Part shown: positions 1 through 5,241 of the stretch, piece by piece
Numbering within the stretch: the first letter of the stretch is position 1
Layout: each line of letters starts with the position of its first letter
Assembly (NCBI GenBank): GCA_003522105.1
Contig: DPGF01000062.1
Coordinates: forward strand, 609-8,623
From: Oscillibacter sp.
GTDB lineage: Bacteria > Bacillota > Clostridia > Oscillospirales > Oscillospiraceae
DNA: 8,015 nucleotides
Direction: 5' to 3'
The notes under the pieces: generated by a model
What the model was told of the DNA's origin: nothing
Database searches by the model: none
Seen by the model: only the letters and a program-made list of their open reading frames with translations
Translations under genes and position numbers: made by a program

Positions 1-617
1 TGCGTGGCGTCGACCTCGTCCTTGCGGTACACGCGGCCGGGAGCAAGGATACGAATGGGCAGCTCGCGCGTTTCCATCGCGTGGATCTGCATGGGAGAGG
101 TCTGCGTGCGCAGGAGAATGGAACTGTCATCACTGAAGTAGAACGTGTCGCTCCACTCGCGGGCAGGGTGTCCCTCTTCCACGTTGAGCTTGGTGAAGTT
201 GTACTCGGCAAGCTCCACTTCGCGGTCTTCGAGGATCTCAAAGCCCATGCCGACGAAGATGTCCTTGATCTCGTCGAGCACCTGATACATCGGGTGCTTC
301 ACGCCGATCTTTTCCTGCTTGCCGGGTATGGTGACGTCCACGGCCTCTTCCTTGAGCTTGCACTCCATGGCCTTGTCGGCAAGCTCACTTGCCTTTTCCT
401 CGATGCCCGCCTCCAGTGCGGCGCGCACCTCGTTGGCGAGCTGCCCGATCACGGGACGCTCTTCGGCGCTGAGCTTGCCCATCTGCTTTAAAACGGCGGT
501 CAGCTCGCCCTTCTTGCCAAGATAACGGACGCGCAGCGCTTCGAGATCCTCTGCCTTGGCGGCGTCGGCGATCGCTTCGAGCGCCGCTTTGCGGATCGCT
601 TCCAGTTGCTGTTTCAT
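1..617 (-). CDS. pheS: Phenylalanine--tRNA ligase alpha subunit, 5' portion (3' end outside window)
   Basis: Alpha subunit of the heterotetrameric phenylalanyl-tRNA synthetase, the cytoplasmic class II enzyme that charges tRNA-Phe. About 205 residues are visible. Residues 1 to about 85 form the charged, alanine-rich N-terminal coiled-coil arm that contacts tRNA (it starts MKQQLEAIRKAALEAI). The catalytic domain follows, with the family signatures EYNFTKLN, GHPAREWSDTFYF, LLRTQTSPMQ and PGRVYRKDEVDAT; the last is class II motif 2. The ATG start is set by AAGGAG (minus strand, 625-630) seven bases upstream. The gene is cut by the left window edge, so the C-terminal third and motif 3 are not seen; pheT would be expected beyond the edge but is not visible. 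Expression is controlled by the T-box leader directly upstream. Codon use is GC-rich and typical of a resident housekeeping gene. The identification is firm. Confidence 0.97.
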   Translation of the reverse strand, partial: MKQQLEAIRKAALEAIADAAKAEDLEALRVRYLGKKGELTAVLKQMGKLSAEERPVIGQLANEVRAALEAGIEEKASELADKAMECKLKEEAVDVTIPGKQEKIGVKHPMYQVLDEIKDIFVGMGFEILEDREVELAEYNFTKLNVEEGHPAREWSDTFYFSDDSSILLRTQTSPMQIHAMETRELPIRILAPGRVYRKDEVDAT

Positions 618-676
618 ATCATTTCTCCTTTTCAGGTAAAAATTTGCAGGTGTCGTATACCAAAGGCGGCAGGGAC

Positions 677-717
677 AAAAAAATAGTCTCTCCTCCCGAC
701 ATTCGGGACGAAAGACT
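677..717 (-). terminator. Leader terminator of the pheS T-box
   Basis: On the minus strand, GTCTTTCGTCCCGA and TCGGGAGGAGAGAC form a long, slightly imperfect stem around a three-base ATG loop. A U-tract of seven follows (the A-run 677-683 on the plus strand). Its position 3' of the T-box and about 60 bases before the start codon is that of the regulated attenuator. Confidence 0.9.
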
Positions 718-721
718 TCTT

Positions 722-736
722 CCGCGGTACCACCCT
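722..736 (-). promoter_or_regulatory. T-box consensus / antiterminator core
   Basis: The minus strand reads AGGGTGGTACCGCGG, matching the conserved T-box. The UGGU-type bulge inside it pairs with the free CCA end of uncharged tRNA. It lies just upstream of the terminator hairpin it competes with. Confidence 0.95.
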
Positions 737-920
737 GATTCACGCCCGCAGGCGCGCACTCTTTTGCCCGTAACGGGGGCTGACCGACCGCGCATTTCCT
801 CGCGGCTGCTCGGGGGCGAACCAAGCGACATTCCGCAGATCGGCTCTCAGCCGCCGACCGATCCTCTCTTACCGGAACAAACTCGCTATTTTCCCTTTCA
901 AAGCATTTGCTCAACACAAG

Positions 921-949
921 TTTATACCATAGAAAAAAGGAAGTTGCAA
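921..949 (-). promoter_or_regulatory. Promoter of the pheS transcript
   Basis: On the minus strand, TTGCAA (-35, 944-949) and TATAAA (-10, 921-926) are 17 bases apart. This predicts a transcription start near 914, just before the T-box stem I region. Confidence 0.75.
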
Positions 950-1054
950 GGGGAAATTTGCCCTTTTCCGGCAAATAGGACGTAAAAGGGAAATATCTCG
1001 CACTTTTTGTGCGCCTTCCGTCTCTTTTTTACGCAAAGCGCGGAAAAAGCGCGC

Positions 1055-1082
1055 TTTACAACGATGCAAAATGTGATATACT
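1055..1082 (+). promoter_or_regulatory. Promoter of the PspC-domain gene
   Basis: TTTACA (1055-1060) and TATACT (1077-1082) are 16 bases apart. A TG one base before the -10 makes it an extended -10. The -35 overlaps the right arm of a perfect 8-bp dyad, AAAGCGCG/CGCGCTTT (1035-1057, loop GAAAAAG), which could be an operator or chance. Confidence 0.65.
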
Positions 1083-1128
1083 GTATATGCTCGTTATTGA
1101 CTCATCGTGGCTGCCTTTCGCAGCCGGA

Positions 1129-1135
1129 AAAGGAG
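1129..1135 (+). promoter_or_regulatory. Ribosome binding site fixing the PspC start
   Basis: AAAGGAG lies seven bases before the ATG at 1143. This selects that codon over the in-frame ATG at 1107, which has no such site and would put the leader hairpin inside the coding region. Confidence 0.85.
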
Positions 1136-1142
1136 AAACATC

Positions 1143-1343
1143 ATGGACGAAAAGAAACGTCTTTGCAAATCCCGCAACAACAAGAAGATCTGCGGCGTGT
1201 GCGCAGGTTTTGCCGATTATCTCAACCTTGACCCGACGATCGTGCGTGTGCTCTGGGCGCTGCTGGCAGTTTTTGCAGGCACCGGCATTCTTGCCTACTT
1301 CATCTGTGCGCTCGTCATGCCCGAGGACGACACTCAGGTTTGA
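1143..1343 (+). CDS. Small PspC-domain membrane protein
   Basis: A 66-residue protein made almost wholly of one PspC domain. A basic, cysteine-containing N-terminus (MDEKKRLCKSRNNKKICGVC) leads into the PspC signature GVCAGFADYLNLDPTIVRVLW (about residues 18-38). A single hydrophobic segment follows (about 34-58), then a short acidic tail, PEDDTQV. PspC domains occur in envelope-stress proteins such as phage-shock PspC, but in Bacillota small stand-alone versions are common and mostly uncharacterised, so only a membrane location can be stated. No other psp genes are nearby. It has its own promoter and a leader hairpin, and its stop codon ends four bases before the -35 of the next gene, with no terminator between. 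Confidence 0.9.
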   Translation: MDEKKRLCKSRNNKKICGVCAGFADYLNLDPTIVRVLWALLAVFAGTGILAYFICALVMPEDDTQV

Positions 1344-1347
1344 TCGC

Positions 1348-1375
1348 TTGACAAGCGGCAGAAAAGAGATATACT
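1348..1375 (+). promoter_or_regulatory. Promoter of the phosphoribosyltransferase gene
   Basis: A consensus TTGACA (1348-1353) and TATACT (1370-1375) are 16 bases apart. This is the strongest-looking sigma-A-type promoter in the window. The predicted start near 1382 sits just before a GCCGC/GCGGC hairpin (1387-1401). Confidence 0.85.
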
Positions 1376-1421
1376 AAATTCTGTTTGCCGCGCAAAGCGG
1401 CGGAAAATGATGCAAAAACGC

Positions 1422-1429
1422 GAAGGGAG
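1422..1429 (+). promoter_or_regulatory. Ribosome binding site fixing the phosphoribosyltransferase start
   Basis: GAAGGGAG lies ten bases before the ATG at 1440. The in-frame ATGs at 1407 and 1410 lie upstream of this site and have no comparable one, so 1440 is preferred. Confidence 0.8.
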
Positions 1430-1439
1430 CTTCCTTTTT

Positions 1440-2000
1440 ATGGCGACTTATCCGATGCACGTCGCGGGTCTTGACCGCGACCTTCCCATCTGCAAGGTGA
1501 CGGACGATCTTTATATTGGCGCATTCATCATGTTCGGCGACGCGGAGTTGACCGTGCGCTGCGCGGAAGAGCTTCTCAAGCTCGCCGGTGGCATCGATTA
1601 CGATTACCTCTTTACCGCCGAGGCCAAGTCGATTCCCCTCATTCACGAGATGGCGCGCCAGAGCGGTGCGAAGAAATATTTTATCGCGCGCAAGGGTCCC
1701 AAGGTCTACATGCCCGACCCCATCTCGGTCGACGATCAGTCCATCACCACGGTCGCTCAGCAAAAGCTCTACCTCGGTTCGGACGATGCCGCCCTCATCC
1801 GCGGCAAGAAGGTCCTGCTCGTTGACGACGTGATCTCCACGGGCGGCTCGCTCAAGGCGATGGAAGCGCTCGTTAAGAAGGCGGGCGGCACGGTCGCAGG
1901 CCGCATGGCAGTGCTTGCCGAGGGCGGTGCCGCTGACCGCAAGGACATCTGCTTCCTTGAAAAACTGCCGGTCTTTAACGCTGACGGCAGCGCAAAGTAA
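1440..2000 (+). CDS. Type I phosphoribosyltransferase (adenine PRTase-like)
   Basis: A 186-residue cytoplasmic protein of the type I phosphoribosyltransferase fold. The PRPP-binding loop VLLVDDVISTGGS is at residues 125-137, the core signature of enzymes that join a base to PRPP in purine or pyrimidine salvage. Other family-like segments are EAKSIPLIHEMA (61-72) and SITTVAQQKLYL (101-112). The overall arrangement is closest to adenine phosphoribosyltransferase, with an N-terminal extension (1 to about 30). The base specificity lies in the less conserved hood region and cannot be read here, so I do not assign apt; a regulatory PRTase is also possible. It has a consensus promoter and forms a single-gene unit closed by the terminator after its stop. 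Codon use is GC-rich, like pheS. Confidence 0.88.
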   Translation: MATYPMHVAGLDRDLPICKVTDDLYIGAFIMFGDAELTVRCAEELLKLAGGIDYDYLFTAEAKSIPLIHEMARQSGAKKYFIARKGPKVYMPDPISVDDQSITTVAQQKLYLGSDDAALIRGKKVLLVDDVISTGGSLKAMEALVKKAGGTVAGRMAVLAEGGAADRKDICFLEKLPVFNADGSAK

Positions 2001-2028
2001 TCGCAGCTTCAATTTGATCAGAGCGTAA

Positions 2029-2070
2029 AAAGCGCCTTTCAAAGATGATTCTTTGAAAGGCGCTTTCTTT
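2029..2070. terminator. Strong bidirectional intrinsic terminator
   Basis: A perfect 17-bp stem has left arm AAAGCGCCTTTCAAAGA (2029-2045), loop TGAT and right arm at 2050-2066. On the plus strand it is followed by CTTT, ending the phosphoribosyltransferase transcript. On the minus strand it is followed by a TTTTT run, so it should also stop transcripts coming leftward from the GntR gene. Confidence 0.92.
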
Positions 2071-2252
2071 GCCCACTTGATGGAGGTGCGGCAGAGCCAA
2101 TTGTTGTTGTCATCTAACATACCTTCGAGCTGGAAAATATCTTCGGCAAAGATGGACTTCCTGCGATCGCAAGCGCACTCTCCGTATTTCAAACGGGATA
2201 ACAGATAGCGGGAGGCATGGACAGGCACGATGATGCCTGCTTTGGAACGCAC
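2067..2252 (-). pseudogene. Unrecognised coding-like remnant downstream of the GntR gene
   Basis: On the minus strand this stretch reads open with codon use like the real genes nearby: many ATC, GCC, TCC, CGC, TGC and AAC codons and mostly C or G in third positions. A possible GTG start (2250-2252) follows AAGGAAGAG. The peptide begins VRSKAGIIVPVHASRYLLSR and includes YGECACDRRK and AEDIFQLEGML. There is no stop before the shared terminator, and the frame continues as meaningless antisense of the phosphoribosyltransferase gene. A run of six A's before the GTG separates it from a short upstream open frame containing MGKEEKK; losing one A would join the two. I do not recognise a family. The best reading is a gene fragment cut at its 3' side, perhaps left by an insertion or deletion; chance is the alternative. 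Confidence 0.4.
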
Positions 2253-2295
2253 ATTTTTTCTCTTCCTTGCCCATAAGCAACATGGATCGGCGCAA

Positions 2296-2946
2296 CTATC
2301 CCAACACTTCATAAACTGCTTCTGCAGGATTCCAGTGGACATCGACAAGGTATCTTTCAATTGCTGTGCTGTCTCGCATTGCAAAGAGTTCACAGATGCG
2401 GGTGTGCTCGTCGTTCAGGCCTAACAAAAACTTCTTCCGCTCATCTTTACTCATGGCTTGATAGTGATGGCGGAACAGGCGGTTCTTGAGTCGCTCAAGC
2501 GTTTCAGAAAGTGTGCGGTTGGCGCACTTGTTGAGATAAATGTTGTGGAATTTGTCCTGCACCTCAAGATACATTTCCACATCGTCCGCCATGATTGCAG
2601 CGTTCATCATGCCGATGTGCATCTTCATAGCGGCGATATCCTGTTCCTGAATATTGCCGAGAGACAGCCTTGCCGCAAGCCCCTCAAGATGGCCGATCAC
2701 AACGAAAAGCTCCTGAGCCTCCGTTTCTGTTAGCGTGCGGATATAGAAGCCTTTGTGGGGGACGGACTCGAGCAAACCCTCTCCGGCCAATTGGATTAGA
2801 GCTTCGCGCACGGGCGTGCGGCTGATGGAAAGCTCCTCGGACAGAGCCGTTTCCTTGATGGTGCTGGTGGGATTGATCACGCCGGCGCGGAGCTGCTGGC
2901 CGATATAATCGTAGACCAAGTCTCTGAGCGTTTTATACTTAAACAT
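2296..2946 (-). CDS. GntR-family transcriptional regulator, FCD (FadR-type) subfamily
   Basis: A 216-residue DNA-binding regulator, likely the local repressor of the divergent catabolic genes. Residues about 3-72 are a GntR winged helix-turn-helix with the signature LSEELSISRTPVREALIQL and the wing GLLESVPHKGFYIR. Residues about 75-210 are an all-helical FCD ligand-binding domain with QDKFHNIYL (130-138), NDEHTRICEL (178-187) and VDVHWN (201-206), which hold the usual metal-binding histidines H134, H181 and H204. The usual aspartate four residues before the first histidine appears to be Gln130, with Asp131 next to it. The start at 2946 leaves a plausible but long gap to GAAGGA; the in-frame ATG at 2961 directly abuts that sequence and so looks less likely. 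It is divergent from the DDAH gene across 210 bp with back-to-back promoters. FCD members commonly sense small organic or amino acids; the ligand here is unknown. Confidence 0.93.
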   Translation of the reverse strand: MFKYKTLRDLVYDYIGQQLRAGVINPTSTIKETALSEELSISRTPVREALIQLAGEGLLESVPHKGFYIRTLTETEAQELFVVIGHLEGLAARLSLGNIQEQDIAAMKMHIGMMNAAIMADDVEMYLEVQDKFHNIYLNKCANRTLSETLERLKNRLFRHHYQAMSKDERKKFLLGLNDEHTRICELFAMRDSTAIERYLVDVHWNPAEAVYEVLG

Positions 2947-2971
2947 AAATAGACACTTCATTCCTTCAAAT

Positions 2972-2987
2972 ATTGGACGACTCCAAT
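2972..2987. promoter_or_regulatory. Inverted repeat in the GntR gene leader
   Basis: ATTGGA and TCCAAT arms flank a four-base spacer, CGAC. The repeat lies about 5 to 20 bases downstream of the predicted GntR transcription start, so it could be an autoregulatory operator or an RNA hairpin. Its arms differ from the GTATAC-type sites in front of the divergent gene. Confidence 0.5.
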
Positions 2988-2998
2988 GAGACCATTTT

Positions 2999-3027
2999 AT
3001 TATATACTATTGCAGAAAAAAGTCAAA
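2999..3027 (-). promoter_or_regulatory. Promoter of the GntR regulator gene
   Basis: On the minus strand, TTTGAC (-35, 3022-3027) and a perfect TATAAT (-10, 2999-3004) are 17 bases apart, predicting a start near 2992. It lies back to back with the DDAH promoter, with 44 bases between the two -35 boxes. Confidence 0.78.
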
Positions 3028-3071
3028 AGAAACCGCTTGCTACAAGAAGAACAATTTTTTTGAAAAAAGTA

Positions 3072-3099
3072 TTGACTTTTTGGCGAGTCTGTATATACT
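3072..3099 (+). promoter_or_regulatory. Promoter of the DDAH-led catabolic cluster
   Basis: TTGACT (3072-3077) and TATACT (3094-3099) are 16 bases apart, with an expected start around 3106. That start falls inside the first operator palindrome, so bound repressor would block the promoter. Confidence 0.8.
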
Positions 3100-3100
3100 C

Positions 3101-3139
3101 TTAATTGTATACAATATGCAGTGTACAGTATACAATTAA
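3101..3139. promoter_or_regulatory. Twin GntR-type operator sites
   Basis: Two GTATAC-centred sites are arranged as a large inverted repeat: TTAATTGTATAC (3101-3112) is the exact reverse complement of GTATACAATTAA (3128-3139). The left site alone is a perfect 12-bp palindrome, ATTGTATACAAT (3104-3115); the right one, ACAGTATACAAT (3125-3136), matches it at 10 of 12 bases. Their centres are 21 bp apart, about two helical turns. GTATAC cores flanked by A/T arms are known for FCD-type GntR proteins such as UxuR/ExuR, so the divergent regulator is the natural binder. That assignment is inferred. Confidence 0.8.
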
Positions 3140-3146
3140 AACTGTT

Positions 3147-3150
3147 GAGG
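3147..3150 (+). promoter_or_regulatory. Ribosome binding site fixing the DDAH start
   Basis: GAGG lies six bases before the ATG at 3157. An upstream in-frame ATG at 3121 falls inside the operator region, has no such site and would add 12 residues not expected for the family. Confidence 0.8.
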
Positions 3151-3156
3151 TGTGCT

Positions 3157-3933
3157 ATGAAAAAGTTCAATCATGTTATTGTCAGACGACCCTGCAAAGC
3201 AATGGTCGAGGGAATTACTAGTGGGCTGTATCCCGGTAAGCCCGACTATGAGCTCGCCTTGAAAGAGCACGACGCTTATATTGAAGCACTCAAGCAGTGC
3301 GATGTTGATGTTACAGTGCTAGAAGCGGACGAGCGCTATCCGGATTCCTGCTTCGTGGAAGACCCTGCTTTGATTACTAGCAAGTGCGCGATTATTACTA
3401 ACCCAGGCGCGGAATCCCGCAATGGCGAAAAAAACGAAATCATCGGCGCGGTGAAGAAGTTTTTCAATGATGAGCAAATTGAATACATTAAGGCTCCCGG
3501 CACGCTTGAGGGCGGCGATGTCATGATGGTCGGCGACCACTTCTATGTCGGCCGCTCTGCCAGAACAAATGAAGAAGGCATTCGCCAGTTGACTGAGATC
3601 CTTGCAAAGTACGGCATGACCTGCTCCGAGGTCAAGCTGGAAAAGGTCCTCCACCTCAAGACCGGTGTGAATTATCTGGAAAACAACAATATGCTCGTCT
3701 CCGGTGAGTTTGTTACCAAGCCAGAGTTTGAAAAGTACAACCGCGTGGAGATCCCCGAAGAGGAAGCCTATGCGGCCAACTGCATCTGGGTCAACGATAC
3801 GGTCATCGTTCCCGCCGGCTATCCTGCCGTACTCAAGGCCGTTCAGGGCATGGGCTACAAAACTTTGACGGTCGATACCTCCGAGTACCGCAAGCTCGAC
3901 GGAGGTCTGAGCTGCCTGTCCCTGCGCTTCTGA
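3157..3933 (+). CDS. Dimethylarginine dimethylaminohydrolase (DDAH) family enzyme
   Basis: A 258-residue cytosolic amidinotransferase-fold hydrolase. DDAH converts NG-methyl- or NG,NG-dimethyl-L-arginine to citrulline plus methylamine or dimethylamine, and the length is typical for it. By recall, the sequence is strikingly close along its whole length to the characterised Pseudomonas aeruginosa DDAH. The catalytic triad is present as Glu118 (GTLEGGD), His166 (KVLHLKTG) and Cys253 (GGLSCLSLRF), with substrate-contact residues Asp63, Glu68 and Asp69 (YPDSCFVEDP), Arg88 and Arg136. It is far shorter than arginine deiminases (about 400 residues) and lacks their inserted helical domain. It is the first gene of the regulated cluster, 36 bases ahead of the aminotransferase. 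No carbamoyltransferase or carbamate kinase gene follows, so citrulline is probably not fed into a local arginine deiminase pathway. Specificity for a related guanidino compound cannot be excluded. Confidence 0.92.
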   Translation: MKKFNHVIVRRPCKAMVEGITSGLYPGKPDYELALKEHDAYIEALKQCDVDVTVLEADERYPDSCFVEDPALITSKCAIITNPGAESRNGEKNEIIGAVKKFFNDEQIEYIKAPGTLEGGDVMMVGDHFYVGRSARTNEEGIRQLTEILAKYGMTCSEVKLEKVLHLKTGVNYLENNNMLVSGEFVTKPEFEKYNRVEIPEEEAYAANCIWVNDTVIVPAGYPAVLKAVQGMGYKTLTVDTSEYRKLDGGLSCLSLRF

Positions 3934-3969
3934 GCGGCAGAAAACGCAATCACTTTTTGGGAGGATATT

Positions 3970-5130
3970 ATGAAAAGTCCGTATTTAGCAAAGAAATACT
4001 GGGAATACCCCATCCCGCCGCTGAGCCGGACGGACGAAATGGCCAAGCGCTATGACGATATCATCAATCTCAGCGTCGGCGACCCCGACTATCCCGCTGA
4101 CAAGACCTGCATTGATCTGATGTACCGCGACGCACTTGCCGGTCACACCCGCTATACGGAGTTTCTGGGTGACCCCGAGCTGCGCGAGGAGACCATCAAG
4201 ATGTACAAGGAGGATTATGGTCTCACCGTCGGTATCGACGAACTCCTGATCACGGCGGGCGGCACGCACGCGCTGTATGTCGTGATGCAGACGCTGTTGG
4301 ATGAAGGCGACGAAGTGATAGCCATCGCGCCATACTACACGTATTATAAGGACCAGGTTGAGATGGCGCGCGGTAAGTTAGTGGTCTATAATGCTCCTAG
4401 CGAGAAGAAATTCGACGTAGCGCTGGATGAGCTAGAAAAGCATATCACTGCGCGCACCAAGGCAATCATCGTCAACACTCCTTGCAACCCTAGCGGCAAG
4501 GTTTACAGTCAGGAGACCATCCGTGGTATTCTGGCGTTAGCGGAGAAATATGACTTCCTTGTTATTGCAGATGATATTTATGGTGCGCTCAACTACACCG
4601 ACAACAAAATGCCCATCTGCTCGTATGAGAGGTCACCTAAGCGCGTAATCACAGTTTACAGCTATTCTAAGGACTATTCCATGACCGGTCTGCGCCTTGG
4701 CCATATCATTGCCAGCAAGGAGATCATCGACGCCGCCTGCAACGCCTGCGGAGCAATCACCTTCACCATCAGTTCCTTCTCCCAGCGTATCGGCCTTTAT
4801 GCCATCCGCCGCCGCAAGGAAATCCAAGCAGGGCTTCGCGCGGAGTATCAGAAGAGAATGCTCTACGCCTATGAGCGCATCAGCAAGCTGAACCATGTCA
4901 AGTGCTTCTATCCAGAAGGCACATTTTACATCTTTGCAGATATCAAGGAGACGGGGATCAGTTCTATGGATATGTGGGATAAGATCCTCGATGAGGCGCA
5001 TGTTCTCGTCCTTCCCGGCGATGGCTTTGGTCAGGCTGGCGAGGGTTACATACGCATCTGCTGCACGGTTTCCGTGGAGGTGCTAAAAGAGGCATTTGAT
5101 CGCGTTGAGAAGATGGATATCTTTCGTTGA
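3970..5130 (+). CDS. Class I/II pyridoxal-phosphate aminotransferase
   Basis: A 386-residue PLP fold-type I aminotransferase of usual length, expected in the cytosol. The N-terminal segment INLSVGDPDYP (32-42) is the substrate-side motif. The cofactor motifs are TPCNPSGK (170-177, with Asn173), IADDIYGALNY (Asp201 and Tyr204) and SYSKDYSMTGLRLG, whose Lys234 forms the Schiff base. Arg362 in GYIRICCT should bind the substrate carboxylate. The nearest functional classes are aspartate- or aromatic-type aminotransferases, but the amino donor is not readable. Following a DDAH gene at 36 bases, it may transaminate citrulline or a methylarginine to the matching 2-oxo acid; that is inference. GGGAGG sits just before the ATG at a normal distance. 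A 111-bp gap without a clear terminator or promoter follows before the symporter. Confidence 0.93.
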   Translation: MKSPYLAKKYWEYPIPPLSRTDEMAKRYDDIINLSVGDPDYPADKTCIDLMYRDALAGHTRYTEFLGDPELREETIKMYKEDYGLTVGIDELLITAGGTHALYVVMQTLLDEGDEVIAIAPYYTYYKDQVEMARGKLVVYNAPSEKKFDVALDELEKHITARTKAIIVNTPCNPSGKVYSQETIRGILALAEKYDFLVIADDIYGALNYTDNKMPICSYERSPKRVITVYSYSKDYSMTGLRLGHIIASKEIIDAACNACGAITFTISSFSQRIGLYAIRRRKEIQAGLRAEYQKRMLYAYERISKLNHVKCFYPEGTFYIFADIKETGISSMDMWDKILDEAHVLVLPGDGFGQAGEGYIRICCTVSVEVLKEAFDRVEKMDIFR

Positions 5131-5241
5131 AACCCATCCCACAGTATCACAGCATGGCAGTCATCCCTGCACATTTCTATTGAAACGACCGGTAAACGGC
5201 AATCAGCAGATGAAATAAATATTTGAAGGGAGAACAACACT

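Larger units (their letters stand above)
618..914 (-). ncRNA. T-box leader (tRNA-Phe-sensing riboswitch) of pheS
   Basis: The untranslated leader between the pheS promoter and its start codon reads, on the minus strand, as a T-box element. The near-invariant T-box sequence AGGGTGGTACCGCGG lies at 722-736. Upstream is a stem I-like region with AGAGAG and a GAUCGG/CCGAUC helix, and downstream is an intrinsic terminator. In this family, uncharged cognate tRNA pairs with the specifier codon and with the T-box bulge, which stabilises an antiterminator so the synthetase gene is transcribed. A UUC (Phe) triplet at 818-820 (minus strand), just before CCCCCGAGC, is the best specifier candidate. I could not fold the RNA, so that assignment is tentative. 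This leader fills most of the long gene-free stretch left of position 1143. Confidence 0.93.

Noticed and set aside
81..491. Plus-strand open frame opposite pheS
   Set aside because: It is a shadow of conserved pheS coding sequence.
644..985. Plus-strand open frame of 113 codons over the pheS leader
   Set aside because: The stretch is explained fully by the minus-strand T-box, terminator and promoter, and the peptide has no family features.
999..1013. CGCAC/GTGCG hairpin followed 12 bases later by a T-run on the plus strand
   Set aside because: There is no plus-strand gene upstream to terminate, and the stem is only five pairs.
1374..2393. Long minus-strand open frame of 339 codons opposite the phosphoribosyltransferase gene
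   Set aside because: Most of it is antisense to a clear phosphoribosyltransferase gene and crosses a strong terminator. Only the 2067-2252 part has independent coding character and is reported separately.
3157..3933. Arginine deiminase as the identity of the DDAH-family gene
   Set aside because: The protein is 258 residues, lacks the extra helical domain of arginine deiminases, and resembles bacterial DDAH over its whole length. No arc genes are adjacent.
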